A stretch of DNA of 64,000 nt. It comes from Lentibacter algarum (GTDB taxonomy: Bacteria; Pseudomonadota; Alphaproteobacteria; Rhodobacterales; Rhodobacteraceae). Under the pieces are notes generated by a model that was not told the origin of the DNA, ran no database searches, and saw nothing but the letters and a program-made list of their open reading frames with translations. Every line of letters begins with the position of its first letter. The stretch's first letter is position 1. Position numbers and translations under genes: made by a program. Positions 9,520 to 17,295 of this stretch are shown here, in pieces. Location of the stretch: the NCBI RefSeq assembly GCF_018860975.1, contig NZ_JAHKQI010000009.1, positions 62,001 through 126,000 on the forward strand, read 5' to 3'.

Positions 9520-10743
9520 CTAAAACCCAAGCCACTTTGCCCAAAGCCCAGCCGCGTAAAACATCAGCGACAGGGTGATCATAATCAGCCCGAGGCCGCG
9601 TTTGTCGCGCAGGGCAAAAACGATCGGGTCATAGTCTTGCTTGCCGTAGTAACCAAGGCGCACCATGCGCCAGAGCCACGCGGCAAGCGGAACCATTGCA
9701 AACCACAGGAACCAGCGATCAGGATAAAGCGCCACGGCCTGCGCACTTAGAGTGTAAAAATAAAACACCACCAAAGCCGCGATCATGCTGACAATCGCGA
9801 AGTTCAAAAGCTTTCCTCGGTCAAGCCTTCCGTATCCCCGCCCCGGCAAGTGATCATCAGTCTTCGCCAAGGTCAGTTCGGTCAGCCGCTTGACTGCACC
9901 GAGCGTCAGAAACACCGGAAAGATGAAAAACAGCATCGCGCCGGAGACTTCGACCTGCGCCGCCGCCGCACCAGCAACCACGCGCACAGTATAAAGCGAG
10001 CCGAGCATAAATATGTCGACCCAACGCATCCGCTTGAGGCGCATCGAGTAGGCGACCGAGACAAACACATATAATACTGTCACCGCCAGAAACTTCGGCC
10101 CGAGATAAGCGCCAACACCAAGTGCAATGCAAACCAGCAACAAACCTGTCAACATTCCCACACTCAAAGGCACCGTGCCGCAGGCAAAGGGGCGCTTGCA
10201 TTTCTTCGGGTGCAGCCTGTCAGCTTCCAGATCAAGCAAGTCATTGACCACATAAATACTTGAAGCCGCCGCCGAGAAAGCCACCATGCCCAACAGCGCC
10301 ATCATCAGAGAGCCGCCATCAAAGCGGTGCGCAGCCAGCAAAGGCAACAACAGCAGGATATTCTTAACCCACTGATGCGGGCGGATCGCCTTGAGCAGGC
10401 TCTTAACCTGCCAGCCAGAATCGCGCATTTGCAGCGGCCCGCTGGTTTCACTGACAACATCAACACCGTATTGCGCAGCCAAAGCATGCGCCAACTTAGG
10501 CTCGTTCTCTTCAGCTAGCGCAACACTGTCGCCTGCTGCCTTGGCCTTGTTCATCCGTGCGAGCATTTCGCTATCGACTGGCAACAAGTCGGCGCGCAAC
10601 TCAACACCTTCAACCCGCTTGCCACTAATCAGCGATCCCAGAGTTGCAACAGGTGCTTGACCAAACGCCGCCCAAAAATATTCTAGCCGGGGGCTTGTGC
10701 GCAGCAAGCCGTCTTTCAACGCGAAAACCGTAACCTTTGACAT
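9520..10743 (-). CDS. UbiA-family polyprenyl-phosphate phosphoribosyltransferase with degenerate HAD domain
   Basis: A 407-residue protein. Residues ~115-407 are a UbiA prenyltransferase with the metal-binding motif NDLLDLEADRLHPKK at 167-181 and a second Asp-rich loop, KTDDHLPGRGYGRLD. This pattern fits 5-phosphoribosyl-1-pyrophosphate:decaprenyl-phosphate phosphoribosyltransferase (Rv3806c type), which makes the DprE1/DprE2 precursor. Residues 1-105 look like a HAD phosphatase relic: FALKDGLLRTS stands where DxDGT is expected, and GDSVALAEENEPKLAHALA resembles the second HAD motif region. The ATG at 10743 lies 2 bases past the transglycosylase stop, so the two are coupled. It is convergent with the DprE2-like gene, 5 bases apart. 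Confidence 0.85.
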   Translation of the reverse strand: MSKVTVFALKDGLLRTSPRLEYFWAAFGQAPVATLGSLISGKRVEGVELRADLLPVDSEMLARMNKAKAAGDSVALAEENEPKLAHALAAQYGVDVVSETSGPLQMRDSGWQVKSLLKAIRPHQWVKNILLLLPLLAAHRFDGGSLMMALLGMVAFSAAASSIYVVNDLLDLEADRLHPKKCKRPFACGTVPLSVGMLTGLLLVCIALGVGAYLGPKFLAVTVLYVFVSVAYSMRLKRMRWVDIFMLGSLYTVRVVAGAAAAQVEVSGAMLFFIFPVFLTLGAVKRLTELTLAKTDDHLPGRGYGRLDRGKLLNFAIVSMIAALVVFYFYTLSAQAVALYPDRWFLWFAMVPLAAWLWRMVRLGYYGKQDYDPIVFALRDKRGLGLIMITLSLMFYAAGLWAKWLGF

Positions 10744-10745
10744 GT

Positions 10746-11612
10746 TCACTTCTCAGCTTTTGCAAGTTTCACATTAAAGACGCAGCCGTCCGAGGCAAGC
10801 TCGGGCGGTGTCAGGCACAGGCCACGCGCGGTTTTGAACGCGGCAAGCACCTTGGGCACATAATCCCGAGTTTCTGCATAGTCAGGAACACCGCCGTGTT
10901 TCTTCACAGCGTTCTCACCAGCATTATAGCTGGCCAGCGTCAGGATGGGGTCATTGCCCCATTGCTTCATCAAGACGTTCAGGTAGGCAACGCCACCTTT
11001 GATATTCTGCGAAGGCTTCAACCGGTCTTCAACTCCAAAGCGCTTGGCCGCTGGCGGCATAAGCTGCATCAGCCCTTGGGCACCGGCCTTGCTCACAGCA
11101 TCAACGCGCCCGCCGCTTTCAATCGCGATGACTGCCAGCACCAGGGCTGGAGAAACATTGGTGCCGATCGTTTCACGCAAAATGTCAGCCCCGTGCTTGG
11201 CAGCAATTTCCTGCATCACTTGCAAGCGTGGCGAGGTAACGTTCTTACCGCCAGGGCCGTTATCAAGCAAAATGAGGGCTGGCCGCAGCCGCCCCGGCCC
11301 GCTCTCCGCGATCTTCGGTGAGACTTTATCCCAGAACCATGCATAATGCGCTGCACTTTTTGCGGGCTTTGCTCCGCTCTCGGCCGGTTTCGCCACTTTG
11401 GGCGCAGTTGGTGCACCTAGAGTCGAGCTCTTGCCGCGCTGCCGCTCGAGGTCTTCAGGTGTGATCTGAATGGTAATGCGCTTCTTCTTACTGCCCGAGC
11501 TCGGGGGTTTCACGCTTTTGAACGTGAACGAGCGAAACGGCGCAGGTTCGTCTGCAGCCGCCGGAACAGCACTTATCAGTGCCACCAGTGAGTATTTTAA
11601 TAGGCGCCGCAT
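10746..11612 (-). CDS. Lytic transglycosylase, Slt/MltC-type domain
   Basis: A 288-residue exported peptidoglycan-cleaving enzyme. A signal peptide spans residues 1-20 (ending VPAAADEP), followed by a low-complexity Pro/Lys/Ala linker to about residue 90. The SLT domain has catalytic Glu165 in VIAIESGG, then GAQGLMQLMPPAAKRFGV, NIKGGVAYL and ASYNAGENAV, the standard order for the family. Such enzymes open gaps in the wall for pili and secretion systems. The Tad pilin genes diverge from it, so a role in pilus passage is possible but not shown. It is transcribed ahead of the UbiA-type gene. Confidence 0.88.
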   Translation of the reverse strand: MRRLLKYSLVALISAVPAAADEPAPFRSFTFKSVKPPSSGSKKKRITIQITPEDLERQRGKSSTLGAPTAPKVAKPAESGAKPAKSAAHYAWFWDKVSPKIAESGPGRLRPALILLDNGPGGKNVTSPRLQVMQEIAAKHGADILRETIGTNVSPALVLAVIAIESGGRVDAVSKAGAQGLMQLMPPAAKRFGVEDRLKPSQNIKGGVAYLNVLMKQWGNDPILTLASYNAGENAVKKHGGVPDYAETRDYVPKVLAAFKTARGLCLTPPELASDGCVFNVKLAKAEK

Positions 11613-11970
11613 GTTTTCCTGCGTTCTGCTCTGCCTCGGTTATTCTGAATATATCGCAGAATCCGCGCCAAAGCGCTAGCGAAAGCCTGAATTTGTGCCA
11701 CATTTGATGCGATTTTGGCTCGTTTTCTACGCCGAAAAGGCAAAAAAGAAAAAATTCAAAAAAGATTTTTATTTATTTTCAACTGGATAACACCGTTATG
11801 TCACTCTTCTTGGAAATACTCAAAAAATGCTCAAATCGCGCCCAATTCTCGCCCAATTCCGAGGGCTATATATGTTCATACCAAGTCGACGATGGGTCAC
11901 AGAGAGAGCGGCCCACTCAACCACCGGCTCGGTTTTGTAAACACTTAAAGATCCTTTGGAGGGACCTACC
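11613..11970. other. Gene-free divergent region between transglycosylase and pilin genes
   Basis: This 358-base region holds no credible gene. It contains an AT-rich stretch around 11740-11800 (many A and T runs), the paired 10-base direct repeat at 11839-11859, and a TATATAT stretch at about 11867-11873 that could be a -10 element for the pilin genes. A GGAGGGA ribosome binding site lies at its end. Promoters for both flanking genes must be here. Confidence 0.7.
11839..11859 (+). promoter_or_regulatory. Direct repeat in the pilin promoter region
   Basis: CGCCCAATTC occurs twice, at 11839-11848 and 11850-11859, an 11-base period that puts both copies on the same helical face. A TATATAT stretch begins 8 bases downstream, so the repeat would overlap a -35 region. 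This is the layout of an activator or repressor site. The binding protein is unknown. Confidence 0.45.
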
Positions 11971-12159
11971 ATGATGAAATTTATCAAAAACTTCCGTAAA
12001 GACGAAGACGGCGCCGTAACAGTTGACTGGGTTGTTCTTACAGCCGCGGTTGTTGGCCTTGCAGTAGCTGCATACTCGTCAATCCAAACCGGTGCAGAAG
12101 ACCTTACTTCACGCACAAACGACTTCATGGGTAGCCAAGACCCAGGTTCATTCAACTAA
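11971..12159 (+). CDS. Flp-type (type IVb) pilin 1
   Basis: A 62-residue protein. A charged leader MMKFIKNFRKDEDG ends in the Gly where prepilin peptidase should cut, and the mature part starts AVTVDWVVLTAAVVGLAVAA, a single hydrophobic helix followed by a polar Ser/Thr/Asp-rich tail ending GSFN. Flp pilins normally have Glu5-Tyr6 after the cut; here these are Asp-Trp. The GGAGGGA ribosome binding site is strong. The ATG at 11971 is directly followed by a second ATG, so the start could be one codon later. Its position upstream of cpaB, with the peptidase at the end of the locus, supports a major pilin subunit. Confidence 0.85.
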   Translation: MMKFIKNFRKDEDGAVTVDWVVLTAAVVGLAVAAYSSIQTGAEDLTSRTNDFMGSQDPGSFN

Positions 12160-12171
12160 GTTGAGTTGACC

Positions 12172-12203
12172 GCCGCATCGCCTTACGGGCGGTGCGGCAT
12201 TTT
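12172..12203 (+). terminator. Hairpin between the two pilin genes (terminator or attenuator)
   Basis: An 11-bp stem joins 12172-12182 (GCCGCATCGCC) with 12188-12198, closing a 5-base loop, and ATTTTCG follows. The stem is strong but the U tract is short, so partial termination or 3'-end protection of the pilin 1 message is likely. Confidence 0.7.
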
Positions 12204-12257
12204 CGCGTTTACCAGAACGCATATGTCCAAGACATGTTTTCCAAGGAAGGCCAAGTA

Positions 12258-12443
12258 ATGCTGCACACTATCAAACGGTTCTTCAAACAAGATGACGGCG
12301 CTGTTACTGTTGACTGGGTTGTTCTGTCTGCCGCAGTTGTCGGCCTTATGGCTGCCGGATACGGCGCGATGAAAGAAGGCACGACTGATCTCGCAGATGG
12401 CACCGAAGAATACATGAGTTCGGTTGAAGTCGGTAACTTCTGA
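12258..12443 (+). CDS. Flp-type (type IVb) pilin 2
   Basis: A 61-residue paralogue of the preceding pilin. The leader MLHTIKRFFKQDDG is followed by AVTVDWVVLSAAVVGLMAAG, again with Asp-Trp instead of Glu-Tyr after the predicted cut. The mature region is about 47 residues and ends SSVEVGNF. The tail is more acidic than in pilin 1 and differs strongly in sequence, so the two may have distinct roles, for example major and minor subunits. AAGGAAGG lies 7 bases before the ATG at 12258; the longer in-frame opening from 12192 runs back through the hairpin and is not coding. Confidence 0.85.
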   Translation: MLHTIKRFFKQDDGAVTVDWVVLSAAVVGLMAAGYGAMKEGTTDLADGTEEYMSSVEVGNF

Positions 12444-12472
12444 TCATCTACCCACACTACGGAACGTCTTGG

Positions 12473-12500
12473 AACCGCTGTAACACTCAGCGGTTTCTTT
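12473..12500 (+). terminator. Intrinsic terminator after pilin 2
   Basis: AACCGCTG (12473-12480) pairs perfectly with CAGCGGTT (12488-12495) around a 7-base loop, followed by TCTTT. It separates the pilin genes from cpaB and probably lets pilin message exceed that of the assembly machinery. Confidence 0.8.
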
Positions 12501-12629
12501 GCATTCAGAGGTGTGAAACCCTTAAAACACCATAGCACCACCATGAAGCTGCCATATTTTCATGCCATGTTTCTCGCAAGGCGTGGCGGGCTATTCCCTC
12601 ACCCATAATAAAAGTTTGAGGATGCAACA

Positions 12630-13466
12630 ATGCGAGCAGTATTTGGATTAGTGCTAATTGCCGGGGTTGGCCTAGCGGGCCTCGCCGTCTTTATGGCAAA
12701 AGGCTACATCGACGACTATCAAAGCCGTCTTGAGCAAGCCAAAGCAAACAGTGGTTCAGTCGACACCATCAAAATTTTCGTAACCAAGAAGGCCGTTATC
12801 TACGGTGACGAGCTCACCAAAGATGACGTGCGTTTGGTTATGTGGCCCGTCAACTCAGTGCCTGAGGGCGCTTACGTTGAGCCTGAAAAGCTCTTCCCAC
12901 AGGGTTTTGACAAGCCGCGTGCCGTTTTGCGCTCAATCGAGCCAGGCGAAGCGATCTTGGAAACCAAGCTAACCAAAGCGGGTGAACCTGCCGGCTTGAC
13001 AGCCCTGCTCAAACCCCAAGAGCGCGCCTTTACTATTAAGGTCGACGTTTCATCAGGTGTCTCCGGCTTCTTGCGCCCCGGCCACCGCGTTGATGTCTAC
13101 TGGACAGTGCGCACCGACAACGGTGAAGTCACCAAGCTGCTTCAAACCAGCCTGCCACTCATCGCGATTGACCAGTCAGCCAACGAAGAGGTCAAATCTT
13201 CCGGCATCGCAAAAACTGTCACCGTAGCTGTGTCCGCACAGCAGGCTGCGAACCTTCAGCAAGCCCAGTCAACTGGCAAGCTCGCGCTGGCCCTCGTTGG
13301 CTCGGGTGACGAAGAAAGCAGCGAGTCAGTCGAAGTCGATCAGCGTTCACTCTTGGGCCTCGCGGCTGTCGAAGCCCCACAAGCTGAGGTTGAAGCAGAG
13401 ATCTGCACGATCCGCACCCGACGCGGCGCGGAAGTGGTCGAAATCGAGATCCCCTGCACAAACTAA
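12630..13466 (+). CDS. cpaB: Flp pilus assembly protein CpaB
   Basis: A 278-residue periplasmic protein of the Tad system with an N-terminal membrane anchor (FGLVLIAGVGLAGLAVFMA). An SAF-type domain follows: IFVTKKAVIYGDELTKDDV with VEPGEAI-like spacing, then the RcpC/CpaB domain RAFTIKVDVSSGVSGFLRPG and HRVDVYWTV. The protein is thought to link the inner-membrane complex with the secretin. The last ~40 residues contain two Cys (CTIRTRRGAEVVEIEIPC) that may form a disulfide. It is the first gene after the pilin terminator, with cpaC 219 bases downstream. Confidence 0.93.
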   Translation: MRAVFGLVLIAGVGLAGLAVFMAKGYIDDYQSRLEQAKANSGSVDTIKIFVTKKAVIYGDELTKDDVRLVMWPVNSVPEGAYVEPEKLFPQGFDKPRAVLRSIEPGEAILETKLTKAGEPAGLTALLKPQERAFTIKVDVSSGVSGFLRPGHRVDVYWTVRTDNGEVTKLLQTSLPLIAIDQSANEEVKSSGIAKTVTVAVSAQQAANLQQAQSTGKLALALVGSGDEESSESVEVDQRSLLGLAAVEAPQAEVEAEICTIRTRRGAEVVEIEIPCTN

Positions 13467-13499
13467 GGTAGTGTAGTTTGTATTCTTCACGACATAATG

Positions 13500-13521
13500 A
13501 GGCGCGGCGAAAGCTGCGCCT
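13500..13521 (+). other. Stable GAAA-loop hairpin between cpaB and cpaC
   Basis: A 9-bp stem (13500-13508 with 13513-13521, one G-T wobble) closes a GAAA loop of the GNRA class. No U tract follows, so it is more likely an mRNA-stability or processing element than a terminator. It lies 34 bases after the cpaB stop. Confidence 0.5.
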
Positions 13522-13685
13522 TGTTGCGATTTCAAGGGCTTCAGACCCGTCTGTTGCTCATCGCCCACATAAACAATGCAAGCGAAGTTACTGATTCTTG
13601 CAATAAAAAACAAAATGAAGCATGGTCACAATAATAATGGGGAAAACCCCGCATAATACCCACGTGATCGGAGAGGCAGGTCACC

Positions 13686-15113
13686 ATGACATTGAGCAAC
13701 ACACTAAAAGCAATCGCTGCAGGCATCGCTTTAACACTTACATCAATCCCGAGCGTCACAATCGCCGAGTCGATCCGCGTTGTTAAGCGCGGCACGGCAA
13801 GCACGTTAAACGTGCCGATGAACCGTGCGGTTGTGGTTGAAAGCGATCAGCCCTTTGCAGAGCTGTCGATCGCAAACCCGGCAATCGCCGACATTTCGTC
13901 ACTGTCCGACAGAACGATCTACGTTCTCGGCAAGGCCCCTGGCCTGACAACAATGACGATCCTTGACGCCAACGGGCGCTTGATCACCAACGTTGACGTT
14001 CGCGTCGCCGCGGATGTGAGCGAGTTCAAGGAACGGTTGCGGCAGATCTTGCCCGGCGAGAAAATCGAAGTGCGCACCGCGAATGACGGTATCGTGCTGT
14101 CGGGCACCATTTCATCTGCTTCGCGCCTTCAACGCGCGCTTGATCTGGCCGAGCGCTACGCGCCCGAGCGGGTTTCGAACCTGATGGTCGTAGGTGGTAT
14201 CCAGCAGGTCATGCTAAAAGTGCGTTTCGCTGAGATGCAACGCACTGTGTCCAAGTCACTAAGCGCTTCACTGGCGCTTAACGGCAGCGCCCTCGGTGGC
14301 AACCTTGGCATCAACGGCGGCAGCAACACCATGAACAACTCAGGGGCCATCACAACTGGCCTTGGTGGTTCCGTGCCCGCATCATCCGAGCAAAACGGTG
14401 CGATGATGTTTGGCTTTAATGCAGGCTCGGTCGAAGTCGGCGTTCTGCTAGAAGCCCTTGAAACAAAAGGCATTGTTCGCACTCTTGCCGAACCGAACCT
14501 CACTGCCCTATCGGGCCAGGAGGCCAAGTTCCTTGCGGGCGGCGAATATCCGGTTCCTGTGGCGCAAGACGGCGGCTCAGTGACAGTTCAGTATAAGCCA
14601 TTCGGTGTTGAGCTTAACTTCATCCCGCGTGTTGTCGACGGTGACTTGATCAACCTTGAAATCGGCGCAGCTGTTTCATCGCTTGATCCGGCGAACGGCA
14701 CAACCTTCAACAACTTCACCATTGCCGCGTTCAAAAAGCGTGAAACATCAACCACAGTTGAAATGCGCGACGGTGAAAGCTTTGCGATTGCCGGTCTCTT
14801 GCAAGACGACTTCCGCGATACAGCCGGTCAGGTGCCTTGGTTGGGCGACGTTCCAGTCCTCGGCGCATTGTTCCGCAGCGCAGATTACGCTCGTCAACAA
14901 TCAGAGCTCGTGATCATTATCACTGCTCACCTTGTAACGCCGACACGCGGCGAGGCCTACGTGCTTCCAACCGACCGTGTTCGCCCACCAAGTGAAAAAG
15001 ACCTGTTCCTGAAGGGTCGCGTGGCCAATACTGGCCAGCAAGTGCAAACAGGTGTTGTCGGAGAAGTCGCCAAGCAAGACTTCAACGGCTCTTACGGCTA
15101 CGTGATGGAGTAA
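13686..15113 (+). CDS. cpaC: Tad pilus secretin CpaC (RcpA)
   Basis: A 475-residue outer-membrane secretin. A signal peptide spans about residues 1-26 (ending TIAESIRVV). The N-terminal pilus-formation domain shows LNVPMNRAVVVESDQPFAEL and NPAIADISSLSDRTIYVLGK; a BON-like segment follows (GIVLSGTISSASRLQRALDL). The secretin domain contains VEVGVLLEALE, AEPNLTALSGQEAKFLAGGE and VPWLGDVPVLGALFRS, the signature end of the family. It forms the channel through which the pilus leaves the cell. The OmpA-like lipoprotein gene starts 4 bases after its stop. Confidence 0.95.
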   Translation: MTLSNTLKAIAAGIALTLTSIPSVTIAESIRVVKRGTASTLNVPMNRAVVVESDQPFAELSIANPAIADISSLSDRTIYVLGKAPGLTTMTILDANGRLITNVDVRVAADVSEFKERLRQILPGEKIEVRTANDGIVLSGTISSASRLQRALDLAERYAPERVSNLMVVGGIQQVMLKVRFAEMQRTVSKSLSASLALNGSALGGNLGINGGSNTMNNSGAITTGLGGSVPASSEQNGAMMFGFNAGSVEVGVLLEALETKGIVRTLAEPNLTALSGQEAKFLAGGEYPVPVAQDGGSVTVQYKPFGVELNFIPRVVDGDLINLEIGAAVSSLDPANGTTFNNFTIAAFKKRETSTTVEMRDGESFAIAGLLQDDFRDTAGQVPWLGDVPVLGALFRSADYARQQSELVIIITAHLVTPTRGEAYVLPTDRVRPPSEKDLFLKGRVANTGQQVQTGVVGEVAKQDFNGSYGYVME

Positions 15114-15117
15114 AGCG

Positions 15118-15801
15118 ATGTTGGGGCACATGAAAAAACGTATCACCAAAACAAGCGCAATCGCATTGGCGGCAGGCCTTGCCCTGTCGGGATGCGCCAA
15201 CAGCCCGGCAATGGAACAGTTCCAGGGCGAATCCGGCCAACTACTGCGTGGCAACGACTTTGGCAATGCGACCATGAACAACACCATGATCATGTCGGGC
15301 CAAAAGTCTTATGCCATTGATCTGGCGAACAGATTTGCCGCAGACGTGATCACAACCGTGCATTTCGGGTTTAACAGCGCCACACTCGACGCTGGCGCAC
15401 GTGACGCACTTCGTGAGCAAGCCAACTGGATCAAACAGTTCCCCGAGATCACCTTTAGGGTCTTTGGTCATGCTGATGCTCCGGGCTCAAACGCCTACAA
15501 CAAACGTCTTGGCTTGCGCCGTGCAAAAGCTGTTGTCTCTTTCCTGACGACACAGGGCATCAGCCGCAGTCGTCTTCAGGCAGTCTCTTCACTTGGCGAA
15601 ACCCAGCCGCTGGTTGCAGCTGCCGGTCGCGAACGTCGCAACCGCCGCGCTGTCACCGAAGTTTCTGGCTTTTCGCAGCGTCATCCGACAGTGCTTGACG
15701 GCAAGTATGCGCAGATCATCTATCGTGACTATGTTGAAAGCGCCCAAGCCAAAACAGGACTCACCGGCATATCCGGCGCCGAGTTCTCGACAGAGCAGTA
15801 A
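15118..15801 (+). CDS. OmpA-family lipoprotein of the Tad locus
   Basis: A 227-residue protein with lipoprotein signal LALSGC (Cys26 when started at 15118). An OmpA-like peptidoglycan-binding domain spans about residues 75-175: VHFGFNSATLDAGARDAL, then FGHADAPGSNAYNKRLGLRR and SSLGETQP. It occupies the place where cpaD/RcpB is found in other Tad loci, so it may anchor the secretin complex to the wall. GGAG lies 7 bases before 15118; an ATG at 15130 (MKKRITK) is an equally good start for the signal peptide. A terminator follows. Confidence 0.85.
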   Translation: MLGHMKKRITKTSAIALAAGLALSGCANSPAMEQFQGESGQLLRGNDFGNATMNNTMIMSGQKSYAIDLANRFAADVITTVHFGFNSATLDAGARDALREQANWIKQFPEITFRVFGHADAPGSNAYNKRLGLRRAKAVVSFLTTQGISRSRLQAVSSLGETQPLVAAAGRERRNRRAVTEVSGFSQRHPTVLDGKYAQIIYRDYVESAQAKTGLTGISGAEFSTEQ

Positions 15802-15820
15802 ACCTGCGAAAATATGCAAG

Positions 15821-15846
15821 AAAAAGGCGCTACGGCGCCTTTTTTA
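15821..15846 (+). terminator. Intrinsic terminator after the OmpA-like gene
   Basis: AGGCGC and GCGCCT form a 6-bp stem around TACG, extended by flanking A-T pairs, followed by a run of six or more T. It splits the Tad locus into a cpaB-cpaC-OmpA unit and a cpaE-to-peptidase unit. Confidence 0.88.
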
Positions 15847-16023
15847 TTGGTTCCTGACAGGAACAAATACCGCAGAAAGGGAGCTTTTTAGCCCTATTTC
15901 TGCCCCAGTCTTCACCGACATTCTTCAAAACTAGTAGTGCGTTCAGGCTTTGAGCGCGTGGGTTTTAGATAGAGGCCGAGAAACGGTCCGCACTCTGAAC
16001 ACCCTTGATTTGAGGAATAGGCA

Positions 16024-17283
16024 ATGACGACGGCAGACATTCAACAATCCGGCCTCCCCGCGCTGAAAGCGTGCACCGTAAGCCGAGACGTGCAGGAATT
16101 CGACTTGCTCATCGAAGACATGGAAGCCGCACTGGGCGAAGCCTGGGGCGACCTTGGTTTTGACGAAGTGCGAGCGTTCTTCGATCAACCGGAAGCCGAC
16201 GAGCTTGAGTTCATAGCCCTGGCAATTGACGCCGAGGATGAAGACAAGCTTGCACTTCTGAGTAGCATCATCGAAACAGCCAAGGCTCGGGACATCAAAG
16301 TTATCCTGATCGCCGACGATGTCACACCTGCCTCGCTGCACCAGCTGCTGCGTGATGGCGCTGACGAATTTGTCCCCTACCCGCTCCCCGAGGGTGAGCT
16401 GCATGCTGCGATCGAGCGCCTGCACACCGCACCCGAGCCAGTTGCGACGCCGCAGATTGAACAACCCGCAGCCGCCCCTGCTCCTGCAGTCGCCAGCCCG
16501 GGCACAAAAGACGGTGTCTTGTTGGCTGTTCACGGTCTTGCTGGCGGCACAGGTGCAACCACGATGGCGGTTAACCTCGCTTGGGAACTGGCCACGATTG
16601 ATAAGAAAAACCCGCCGAAAGTCTGTCTGATCGACCTTGACTTGCAGTTCGGGTCTGTTGCGACATACCTCGACCTGCCGCGCCTTGAGCCGATCTTCGA
16701 GCTTTGGTCAGACACCGAGGCGATGGACGCCGATATGTTTATGCACGCTATGGTTGGCTATGAAGATCAACTCAGCGTTTTCACCGCGCCAAGCGAACTG
16801 ATCCCGCTGGATCTGATCACATCGGATGACGTGAACCGCGTGCTCACCATTGCGCGCACCCAGTTTGACTACGTGATCGTCGACATGCCCAAAACGCTTG
16901 TCCAGTGGACCGAGCCAGTTTTGCGTCAGGCGCATGTCTACTTCGCCCCTGTCGAGCTTGACATGCGATCAGCCCAAAACACCCTGCGCCTCAAGCGTGC
17001 GTTGTTGGCCGAAGATATGCCGCTCGAGAAGCTGCGCTACGTGCTGAACCGCGCGCCGAAGTTCACTGATCTCAATGGCAAGGCCCGCGTTAAGCGCTTG
17101 GCAGAGAGCCTTGATATCAAGATCGAAGTGCAGCTGCCCGACGGTGGTAAGCCTGTTACCCAAGGTGCGGATCACGGTTTGCCGCTTGCCAGTTCGGCAA
17201 GCAAAAACCCGCTCCGTAAAGAGATCGCCAAACTCGCGGCCGAACTGCATGCGCTCGGCCAGTCCGACGCTCAAGCGGCTTAA
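16024..17283 (+). CDS. cpaE: Tad pilus localisation ATPase CpaE (TadZ)
   Basis: A 419-residue protein with an N-terminal receiver-like domain (about 30-140) and a C-terminal MinD/ParA-like ATPase domain. The deviant P-loop reads GGTGATTMAVNLAWEL and lacks the usual lysines, as in other TadZ/CpaE proteins; CLIDLDLQFGSVATYLDL is the switch region and DYVIVDMP the Walker B-like strand. The linker near residues 140-160 is Pro/Ala-rich. CpaE positions the pilus machinery, often at a pole. It follows a terminator, so a promoter is expected in 15847-16023; cpaF starts 12 bases after it. Confidence 0.93.
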   Translation: MTTADIQQSGLPALKACTVSRDVQEFDLLIEDMEAALGEAWGDLGFDEVRAFFDQPEADELEFIALAIDAEDEDKLALLSSIIETAKARDIKVILIADDVTPASLHQLLRDGADEFVPYPLPEGELHAAIERLHTAPEPVATPQIEQPAAAPAPAVASPGTKDGVLLAVHGLAGGTGATTMAVNLAWELATIDKKNPPKVCLIDLDLQFGSVATYLDLPRLEPIFELWSDTEAMDADMFMHAMVGYEDQLSVFTAPSELIPLDLITSDDVNRVLTIARTQFDYVIVDMPKTLVQWTEPVLRQAHVYFAPVELDMRSAQNTLRLKRALLAEDMPLEKLRYVLNRAPKFTDLNGKARVKRLAESLDIKIEVQLPDGGKPVTQGADHGLPLASSASKNPLRKEIAKLAAELHALGQSDAQAA

Positions 17284-17295
17284 GGGAGAGACCTG

